Of a stretch of DNA of 64,000 nt, positions 55,987 through 64,000 are shown piece after piece. The notes beneath the pieces were generated by a model. That model worked only from the letters and a program-made list of their open reading frames with translations. It had not been told where the DNA came from and did no database searches. Source of the DNA: Stenocarpella maydis (lineage: Eukaryota; Ascomycota; Sordariomycetes; Diaporthales; Diaporthaceae); contig NQMI01000018.1 in NCBI GenBank assembly GCA_002270565.1, positions 248,001 to 312,000 of the forward strand. The letters are read 5' to 3'. A program made the translations under genes and the position numbers. Position 1 is the stretch's first letter, and each line of letters starts with the position of its first letter.

Positions 55987-56605
55987 ATTGGACTGGTTGG
56001 GGGTTATGGTGCGTTTGATAGATCTTGTGAGCGAGGTTTATTCTGCCTGGGACACAACGCCAAAAGGGAAACCCACCAGCCAAGTACCAAGGGAGTTATT
56101 TATCATGGAGTGGGTTTCACGACAATCAAGCGGCATTGGGCACGTGGCAGAGAAAGTTCGCGACTCCGAGGGTTCTCTCCGAGGAGGATATAGCATTGGC
56201 CCCTCCCCCACCATCGCCCCCACCATCGCCGTTGCGGGGAAGGGGGGCCACTGCAGAGATGGGGAAAGTCCCTGAACGATGTGCCGCTGAGGCGCCTGGG
56301 GGGGGGGTGGCGGTTACTACCGCTGCCAGGTACTAATACGCGAAACACCCACCTTGCCGGTATTTATAAAGTCTCGTCACGATCCTCGGGTGCATCTAAA
56401 CCGAGGCCGGCCCTCGGAAGTCAACCAAGGAGACTGTGTTGGACGGGTCTGGTCGAGATATTTAATCGTATTCCGCACGAATTGACCACGGATTTACCGC
56501 ATACCTGATCGGCTTGAGAGCAGCGAGCGCGCCAATATCGCGTTCAATCGACGCTGGCCCCGACCCTTTCTTCCTCAAACCCCAAAGTTTTACACATACG
56601 CCAAC
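55987..56605. promoter_or_regulatory. Bidirectional promoter, dioxygenase 2 / hydrolase
   Basis: A 619-bp gap between divergent ATGs. It holds an inverted repeat CCGAGG-N5-CCTCGG at 56401-56417 (about 190 bp before the hydrolase start), which also presents inverted CCG/CGG triplets suited to a Zn2Cys6 dimer. A TATTTATAAA box lies near 56360. Regulator binding is inferred. Confidence 0.5.
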
Positions 56606-58490
56606 ATGGCTCCGATTCCGCTACAGGTATCCATCAAGAGACTGTCTCAGCCCAAGGAGGGAGAGAACGGCTACGAGGGCTTCAAGCCTGGCACACACAC
56701 AGTGCACCCGGCTGGTAGCCGTGCACTGGGTCAGACAGATACGAAGCCTCTTCCAATCGACATTCGTGTGGATCACGATGTGGTGGTGGTGGCACGGGAT
56801 GGAGTGCGCATCTATATGGACATCTACCGGCCCGCCTCCCAGGCCGCTCTCGATGTCTCAAAGCCAGAGAACAGAATCCCCGCTATCCTCTCCTGGTCCC
56901 CCTACGGAAAGAAGTATTCGGCTCTCGACATGTTGCCAATGACCGTGTGGCACACATGCGTCAAACGCGGCGAGCTCTCCGGCCTGGAGAAATTCGAGGG
57001 TCTCGACCCAGCCGTCTGGTGTCCCCGTGGCTACGCCCTGATCAGCGTAGATACGCGCGGCGCTGGTAATAGTGACGGCTCCGTGGTCATCATGGGGACT
57101 CAGGAAGCCGAGGACGGCTATGACGTTGTCGAGGCCGTGGCCAAGATGCCGTGGTGCAACGGGAACATCGGCATGGCTGGAAACAGTTATCTGGCCATCT
57201 CTCAGTGGTTCATCGCTAGCACCCGGCCACCAAGTTTGAAGGCAATCGCCCCATGGGAGGGTGCGAGTGACCTGTATCGTGAGCAGTTCTGCCGAGGTGG
57301 CTGGTTCTCCATGTCAAACTTTGATCTCATCACCAAGGAGATCCTCAGGGGCCCGCCTAATTCCGGAGTGGAGGACTTCGCGGAGATGTACCGGAGGTCG
57401 CCCACCATCAATGCGTTCTGGAATGATAAGCGAGTGGACATGTCCAAGATTGAGTGTCCGGCTTACATCCGCGGAAGTGATGTGTCGAATCTGCACAATA
57501 TGGGAAGCATACGCGCTTGGATGGAGATCCCACACTCCAACAAGTGGATTCGGTGGGGCTCTTACCAAGAATGGTTCGAGCTTTACTCGTGTCCAGAGGC
57601 CCACGAGGAGCTTTTCAAGTTCATGGACCGTTACCTCAAGGGTGAGGATAACGGCTGGGAGAGAGATACGCCCAAGGTGCGATGGGCTGCCCTACAATTT
57701 GGCGGCCGAGAAGCTGTGCACGACATCGTGCTGGAGGACTTCCCGGTTCCAAAGACAGACTACCTCAGCTTTTTCGCCGCACCGGGCGGGCAATTGTCCA
57801 AGGAGTCACCAAGCGAGGTCTCAACGGCAACTTACAATTCCGAGGACAGACACTCATGGGTCGAGTTCACTCACACCTTCTCTTCCGCGTCGCGGCTCAT
57901 TGGACTGCCAAAGACGGTCCTGTACGTATCGGCAGAGGACACGGATGATTTTACCGTTTTCGTCATCCTCCGAAAGAAGGATAAGGATGGCAAAGACATG
58001 ATGCACATGAACTTCCCACTCCACGCGACCCCAGTGGGCAGCATAGACGAGATTCCCGAAAAGAAGCAGCAGAGTGTGAACTGTAAGTCCAACCTTTGAG
58101 ATGCCAAGGCCGCAGATGGTCTGACAAACTGTTGCAGTACACATGGGGCAGATGGGTATCCTGCGCGCATCGCAGAGGCACATCGATCCCAGCAAGAGCA
58201 TCCACCCGAACTTCCCATTCCACCCACACGACCGACAAGAGCCCGTGCCGAAGGGCACAGTTGTCAAGCTTGAAATCGGAATATGGGCTTTGGGGGTGGA
58301 CTTTGCCGCAGGCGAGAGCATTTCCTTGCGGGTCGGTGGGCAGTACCACAGTATTGCAGAGTTCGCGAACTGGTCGGCGCCCAGGCCCGAGCATGAGCTC
58401 AATCGTGGCCGACACACCGTCCACTTCGGTGGTCAATATCCCTCTCAGCTGATCCTGCCTTATATCGGCAAGCCAGAGGAGTCGGCGTGA
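56606..58490 (+). CDS. CocE/NonD-type serine hydrolase
   Basis: Two exons, 56606-58082 and 58138-58490, give 609 residues; the 55-nt intron splits a Leu codon (QQSVN-LHMGQMG). The N-terminal part is the alpha/beta-hydrolase domain of the cocaine-esterase / X-Pro dipeptidyl-peptidase S15 family: ARDGVRIYMDIYRP, the oxyanion-side Tyr in SWSPYGKK (Tyr100), VDTRGAGNSDG, and the nucleophile elbow GMAGNSYLA with Ser194. The C-terminal jelly-roll domain is shown by the late segment KGTVVKLEIGIWALGVDFAAGESI. No signal peptide is seen, so it is likely cytosolic. Family members cleave ester or amide bonds of small acyl conjugates. In context it could release an acyl group before or after oxygenation. 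Confidence 0.92.
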
Positions 58491-60059
58491 AAGCGAGGGT
58501 GTAAGGTAGTCCCGGACCCAGAAGTAGGCTACATAGACACATGGCAAATGTGGCTTTTGAGTTGTGCTCGAGTTCCGCCCCTCTCTCTGTACTGAATGCA
58601 GAATGTGGGAGGCTGGAGGCGCTGCTGGCCCAGTAGAAGTTGTGATGGGTTGTATCGGCAAGCTAAGCAAGTTGCGCTTTGCTACGAGTGGCAAGGTTTG
58701 ACGGCTCACGATCGATGATATATAGGTATCCAAGCGCGGCGAGCTGCGACATGTGGGATACGGGGTTGTAATTGGCACCCCACAGGTACCTGAGCTGCAG
58801 CCAGCACCAGCCGGCGCGCAGAGTGGATTGACGGTGTAGTGTAGATGCGGGTTTCCTCCAAGATTCAGGCCATATCCTTGATTTTTATCCATGCCGCTGC
58901 AACCACAATCCATAATGCATGCAATCAATCAGCAGAGCATCAGCATCTCCGAGACCCAGAGTTTGAAGCAAAACCTACTCCAAAAACTCCTTGAGGACTG
59001 AATTGTCGTACATTTTTAATGGTATGGTGCGTATTTCTTTGGTAAACCTACACAAAGTCACGAATTTTAATAAACAAGGCACCTGGGGGGTGTGCTGTAC
59101 GACCAGACTGCCTTCGCAGCGGGACTTCCAAGATGAGGCCATGAGGCGCTCGAGGCGTTCGGGCTAATAACGCCTCACCAGGTAGCATCGGCCGCCGGCA
59201 CGAGGCACGGTTGCAATAACATCGCTAGGTAGCAATTAAAACGGCCGAACTGTGGTCTGATTGCAGTGCTTTTCTTGCTCGATTACGCAACCTCTCCAAA
59301 CAGTATGCATCGCTGGCGTCGGTCCCCTGTCGATCTCTCAGATCATGGGGATGCAAGCCAAGCAGTCTGGCAGTAACATATCAACCACCCGGACTTCAGG
59401 ATCGGCAATCACGACCTGGATAGATTGCCGCTTGATCCACGCTGGCAGTAGTTCCGTCATGTCAAGTTCAGCATCCCGTCTGGTGCACACAGGGGTTGCA
59501 CCCGATCGGGTGTTGTCCATCAAGGTTGGGAACTTGTTCCAACAATGGTAACGGAGAAGCCTTTCGCCGGCTCAGCACTCTCCGATTGACCTAGAGATCG
59601 ATTGAGTTTGGACCTAAAGCCTTGGGAAGCGCGCTGCAGATAAAGAAAGCCATGCAGGACGTCAGACTGCATTAAACCTTGTATCTGAGTGTCTGATCTT
59701 CGTGCTCGGACGTCGCGAACTGTCCCGCTGACAAGCATGGGGCCGGTGGTTCGTCCCAAGCCCGATGTTACCCAATCCCCCTTTCGTTCAATTTCGTGCA
59801 TCTGTAAATACCATGCTCCAAGGCGCTAGCGTTCTTTGATCAAGACTAAAGTTTACAATCTTGACAATTAGTGCTAAGTGGTGGTGTAGGCGAGGAGGAC
59901 CGAGCGGAGACGTGCATGGAACCTTGTATGGAGCGGCGATTGATGCATTCCCGTCTACTGTTGCCGTAGCCTGATAATAAATGCAGCATGCATGTCGTTG
60001 CACGTGGGATCACACACTGCCCATTCCATTTCTAGCCTCAATCTGGCAACGTCGGCGAG
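58491..60059. other. Right flank of the cluster, no supported gene
   Basis: Composition becomes more AT-rich to the right. A 321-codon minus frame (57963-58928) is an antisense shadow of the hydrolase 3' end. Small minus frames at 59338-59801 look protein-like in places but match nothing I know. The sequence just before 60060 (after TTCTAG at 60035) is open in frame with the receptor fragment and could belong to an upstream exon. Confidence 0.5.
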
Positions 60060-60495
60060 ATGCTGAACTTGACGGCTGTGCCAGCATGCGGTGTGAGTCT
60101 CTTTCTTGAAGCCTGAATCTGAATTGTTCGAACCTAACAACCGACACGGTCAGGTCTCCTGCCTGGTTTCACAATTCCCGCAATCATCCTGTCCACTTAC
60201 GAATCAGACATGTTTATGCGAAGACAAGGTATACAATGACCTTGTCAAAACATGTGTTATTGGGGCCTGTACTGTCAAGGAGCAGCTTTGTGAGGCATCA
60301 CCTTCGTTCAATCTCATACCATCCCCTCGGCTAACAGACTGCGGACTATCCCCAGTGACACTACGAGAGTCTTCTCTGGGCTGTGGCGTTCCAGTCACAG
60401 ATGATTCGGGGAACTTGAAGCTGGTCCATGTTCTTGCATTCGTTGCGCATTCGATCTTCTTCTTCCTCAGGATGGCCACTCGAGCTCTACGTCTT
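60060..60495 (+). pseudogene. Truncated CFEM-domain receptor (Pth11-like GPCR) fragment
   Basis: Three exons can be read: 60060-60092, 60154-60289 and 60356-60495. Introns are 60093-60153 and 60290-60355, both GT-AG with CTAAC-type branch sites. Spliced, they encode VPACGVSC, SSCPLTNQTCLC and a KTCVIGACTVKEQL stretch, the cysteine pattern of a CFEM domain, then the start of a heptahelical region (LVHVLAFVAHSIFFFLRMATRALRL) with one membrane segment. A good donor (GTAAGT) follows at 60496, but no continuing exon exists before the transposon at 60626 or after it. A signal-peptide exon is also not identified. Family role: surface sensing during host or surface contact. Most likely a gene cut by rearrangement. 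Confidence 0.72.
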
Positions 60496-60617
60496 GTAAG
60501 TCCCCTTACCCACTCACGCACCAACCCCCTCGCGCACCGGCCGTCAGGGGCCCCCTTTTCGTGACCACCTCCTATTGAATTTCAATATTCTAACTTCTAT
60601 AAAGATAATGTCTTCTC

Positions 60618-60625
60618 AAAAATTA
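60618..60625. repeat. Target-site duplication, left copy
   Basis: AAAAATTA directly abuts the left terminal inverted repeat and is repeated in the same orientation at 63572-63579 beyond the right one. Confidence 0.8.
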
Positions 60626-60671
60626 GAGATCGGAAATTCGCACAGCAAAAAACGGAAGGTATACAGGTACG
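60626..60671 (+). repeat. Left terminal inverted repeat
   Basis: Forty-six bases, inverted copy at 63526-63571, one mismatch (T here, C in the reverse complement of the other end). Weaker similarity continues inward for about 20 bases. Confidence 0.92.
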
Positions 60672-61039
60672 CTTCTAACCCCTGCGCTGCAGCCAATCAG
60701 AGCGCCCCATTCAACTACACTTGACTACCCACACCACCCACACCAGTGCTTTTTATCTCCCAGACCTGTAGACCTGCCATTCCTCCTTCAGCCACCAAAC
60801 AACACTCCCTCACCAACCACTCACTACTTGCGATACCAACTAGATCTTCTTATAATTGATTGTTTTACCATCGAAAATACTTTTTTACCTATCAGAATTA
60901 AATTTGCTAGTGTTACGGTAATGGCGTAGGTCCCTAACTATACCCACCTTGAGGCGTAATGGCAGATGGATTGTTACAACTGGAACACCTAAATTATTGC
61001 TATAAACGGCCGCTAACTAGCACTTTCTAGCCCTCCTCC

Positions 61040-62999
61040 CTTCCTGCAACTCTTCCATGATGGATATAATACCTACTCTGACCTTAAGGCCGAATTAGAT
61101 GTTGCTATAAAGTCTGCAGGATTTATAATGTTAATCCAAAAGTTAGGGTTAGGCTGGGTATATTTGGGGTATTACTGGGGCAGTTAATAACCCTCAACCG
61201 CCATAATAAATAACACCACAATAATAAAAGCAGGCTGTGGGTGGAAAGCACTGGCCTATATATTAAAGGCAATAGCAGGCAAATGGAAGCTCGTGATCTA
61301 TGAGGGCATACATACCCATTACGGCCCTTAAGAAGTAGGGGAAGCCCAGCATGGCTGGGTAAAGCTAATAGACTTATAGCGTAAATTCCTTACTTGTACC
61401 GCTAAGGATCCCTTAATGGTGAAGCTAAAGAAGCTCGAGCAAGCACTCTAATAGCAATATTTTAATATCCTTGTGGGACTAAATATAATGAAGGTCTGGC
61501 TAGCTACTTAGCGGAAGGAGCAGTAAGGGATTTACACTTTAATATAAGCCTCTTTAGACTTGCTTAAGAAGAAGGGATATTAGTATCGCTTTGCTACTAA
61601 TAGCAAGAATAACATTATGGGCATCTTCTGGTGTATAAATGATCAGATAGTATGGATCTGAGAGAATTGCTTTATGCACTCCCTTTTGCTTGATTGTACG
61701 TATGCAATAAATAATAAGAAGATGCTGTACTTCTAAGGCACTTGTGTAACCTATATGAGGAAGAACTTGCCCTTATTCTAAGGTGTTATTGATGGTGAGA
61801 AGGAACCTAACTTCCGGTGGCTTCTTGAGCAAGTTTATGAGCTCCTCTGCTATTGCCAAGCTAACAACCCAACGGTCTGCATAACTAACTATGATACTGC
61901 TCTGATTAACGCCCTAAGCTATGAATTCCCCCAAGCATGTTACCAACTATATATCTTTCATATTAATATGAATGTTACCCTGAATATTAAGAAGAAGTAG
62001 AAGAAGCTATAGGTAATAGGGGAAGAGGAGGATGAATTAGAGGATGAAGCTAGGGAGGTGGAAGATAAGGAATTGCTTAATGGTCCCGGGAGAAATAAGG
62101 CTATAATACCTGTAAGGGTCCCTAATCTAGAGGATATCCCCTATACTCGCTAGGCTCTATTCAACCTGCTAAAGATTATAGAGTTCTCAACTAATTATCA
62201 GACCTATGATATAGCTTAGTAGTGCTTTTAAGAGAAGTTTGTAGATTAGGCGGCGATTATTAACTATCTCCAGACCTAGTACATTGATAAGGAAGAGAAG
62301 ATTGTTATTAAATGGGCTGCGCATAAGACCTGCAAGATCCTTAACTTCGGCTTACATGTAACCTCCTTTATGGAAGCTATATACTGGAAGCTGAAGGTCT
62401 ATCTTAGCTATGGGATGGGTAACGTTTTATACCTGATTGAGGCTGCTGATGAGATAATTCTTAATAGTTCTCATGCCTTATGCCTTAAGGAAGCCCGTTA
62501 GAAGATGTACTCGCTAGAGAAGTTTAATGGGTAGAAGTAGTTGGGCAAGCTTCCGCTTTAAGTTATGTGGGCTGCCCTTGACCTGCTTGTAATGGAGAGA
62601 ATTTCCGCTAAGTATATACATTAGGGGAAGATCCTATGGGGCAACTGCTTGCTAGTTATATGTAATTGCCCCATCTATACCCAATTTGGCTTGCCTTATA
62701 TAAGCCGAATTGCAGAGAGATTAAAGGCTAAGTTGCCCCTGATAAAGGAGGATATCTATAAGTCTTATTGGCTAGATTGTGACCTCTTGCTTGGAAACCC
62801 TCTCCTTTTAGTCCTCTTGCTTAAGAAGGTTACTGCTATAAAGGGAAGACCTTATAATGAGAATATGTTTGGTAAAGATAAAGAAGGGATCCTTGTTAAG
62901 TGTGGAAATGCTATAATGGGTAAGAAGATAACCTTAATAACTACCAGTCTGGGTAGTAGGGCAGGCGATAAGATGAGGGTGATTATGGCTTTTGTGTAA
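61040..62999 (+). pseudogene. MULE/FAR1-type transposase relic
   Basis: Conceptual reading gives the Mutator transposase core in order: LLLDCTYAINNKKM (the DCTYKTN-like motif with the first catalytic Asp), a G-V-I-DGEKEPNFRWLLEQ segment, TNYDTALINAL with the position of the second catalytic acid, FPQACYQLYIFHIN (the C-x-x-H/WH block) and, further on, a SWIM-like end with CNCPIYTQFGLPYISRI where CxH is expected. Stops, mostly TAG, interrupt the frame more than ten times, often where CAG or TGG would be expected. The last 116 codons (62649-62999) remain open. The N-terminal limit is uncertain. Confidence 0.78.
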
Positions 63000-63525
63000 T
63001 GAGTTAACTTAGCATTTGAGTGGAATGATGAGACCCTCTAGTCTCTTAACTAAGAGGACTCCTGTAGCAGGAAGAACTAGTGAGAAGCAGTCTGATGGGA
63101 TAAGTAATTGGAGGCAGGGCTTATGAAGCTAGCCACTTGTTAGCTTCTGAAGTGATGATTTGCAGCCTTATTAGCCTTGCTAGCAGTAATGACTGTAATA
63201 CCCGAGCTAGCAGCTAAGAAGCGCTATACGAGCGCTCGTGAGATAGTTAACTAGCTGCTACGGGTAGATATGACTATAGAGGACCTCGTTAGCGATGAGA
63301 AGGAGACCCAGAAGGAAATTCAGGTGCTCGGATTGATTAAGGAACGCCCTATTAAATGAGGAAAGAAGTAGCAAAACACTAGGGAAGAAGAAATGATGGG
63401 GGCAAGCAGAAGCGATAATAGTAGCATTTAGATATAGCGATAGATGTGTAGTTAATGACTGTATATTATTGATTTGTATAGCGAATGGGTGGTGTAATTT
63501 AACGTTGGCGCACAGGGGGTGCACT

Positions 63526-63571
63526 CGTACCTGTGTACCTTCCGTTTTTTGCTGTGCGAATTTCCGATCTC
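63526..63571 (-). repeat. Right terminal inverted repeat
   Basis: Inverted copy of 60626-60671, followed directly by the right copy of the 8-bp target-site duplication. Confidence 0.92.
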
Positions 63572-63579
63572 AAAAATTA
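63572..63579. repeat. Target-site duplication, right copy
   Basis: AAAAATTA, identical and in the same orientation as 60618-60625. Confidence 0.8.
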
Positions 63580-64000
63580 TACCATTCTGTTCGTCTTTTC
63601 TTTCTCTATCGCTCAATATATCTTTCGCGTCTACAAATCGAATTCTTGCTGCCATAAACAGTCAATTAGATAGCATCCCTTAACGGCAAGCAGCCAGAGA
63701 CCACCATATTTCTTGATATGCCCTACACCGCCGCCTTCTGGGTGTAAAATCCCGAGAGGAATTCAATTACTCTCTTCAGAAGCTAAGCAATATTCAGGAG
63801 TCTTTTTTAGCTAAATAATCCCTTACACAGGGCCATCTGCACCACCCCCCATTACACATTGCTCTCCAGCGCCTTACTGCAAGAATTATTAATAATAGGC
63901 TCCCTAACACCACTCTACACCAACCCATGGGCATTAATTAAGTACGGAAGTTTCTAAAAAGGAATCCATCTATAAAAACCCTTAAAGCTATACATATTAA
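63580..64000. other. AT-rich right edge of the window
   Basis: AT-rich sequence without a gene, rich in TTAATTA/AATAATA strings and in-frame stops. It resembles the mutated interior of the transposon in composition and may be part of another repeat. It does not continue the receptor gene. Confidence 0.5.

Larger units (their letters stand above)
60626..63571. mobile_element. Mutator-like (MULE) DNA transposon, decayed
   Basis: A 2.95-kb element bounded by 46-bp terminal inverted repeats (60626-60671 and 63526-63571) that match at 45 of 46 positions. The single difference is a T/C transition. An 8-bp direct repeat flanks it. The inside is AT-rich, in contrast to the host DNA, and carries a transposase relic on +. 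Ends begin GAGATCGGAAATTCG. The near-identity of the ends suggests a fairly recent insertion, followed by heavy point mutation inside. No autonomous function remains. Confidence 0.85.

Noticed and set aside
57963..58928. 321-codon open frame on -
   Set aside because: Its larger part is antisense to the exons of the CocE/NonD hydrolase, and it shows no motif.

Overview
The window is nuclear DNA from a filamentous ascomycete (Pezizomycotina, most likely a Sordariomycete). Evidence: short GT-AG introns of about 50-120 nt with CTAAC/CTGAC-like branch sites, Zn2Cys6 regulators, a fungal glutamate decarboxylase, Mch1- and Aah1-type proteins, a CFEM-type receptor fragment, and point-mutated transposon DNA. 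The species is not identifiable from the sequence alone. I found 14 protein-coding genes (12 well supported, one doubtful in one exon, one uncharacterised and tentative), one helicase pseudogene, one truncated receptor gene and one decayed DNA transposon. I found no tRNA, rRNA or CRISPR.

Layout. 0.6-6.3 kb: tubulin-folding cofactor B (+) and a PA-TM-RING-type E3 ligase (+). 8-14 kb: AT-rich repeat island, a tentative secreted protein (-) and a broken UPF1-like helicase. 15.7-18.2 kb: ten-exon glutamate decarboxylase (+) with two consecutive GC-AG introns. 18.9-19.4 kb: two inverted-repeat hairpins. 21.4-24.1 kb: Zn2Cys6 regulator (-). 24.1-36.3 kb: a 12-kb stretch with no recognisable gene. 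36.3-43.8 kb: adenine deaminase (+), Mch1-like transporter (-), F-box protein (+) and GT71 mannosyltransferase (-).

45-58.5 kb: a compact group of six genes: MFS transporter (-), phytanoyl-CoA-dioxygenase-like oxygenase 1 (-), FAD monooxygenase (+), Zn2Cys6 regulator (-), dioxygenase 2 (-) and a CocE/NonD-type serine hydrolase (+). It has uptake/export, hydrolysis, two kinds of oxygenation and its own regulator, but no synthase backbone. That fits a catabolic/detoxification or tailoring cluster. The two dioxygenases are paralogues, and each sits head-to-head with another enzyme gene over a 0.55-0.62 kb shared promoter. This is the best candidate for an undescribed system.

58.5-64 kb: gene-poor, AT-rich DNA. 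A CFEM-receptor gene stops after its first membrane segment, and a 2.9-kb Mutator-like element follows with 46-bp terminal inverted repeats and an 8-bp target-site duplication. Its transposase is riddled with stops, consistent with RIP-type C-to-T mutation.

Exon coordinates were derived by hand from splice consensus, reading frame and conserved protein motifs; transcript data would settle them.
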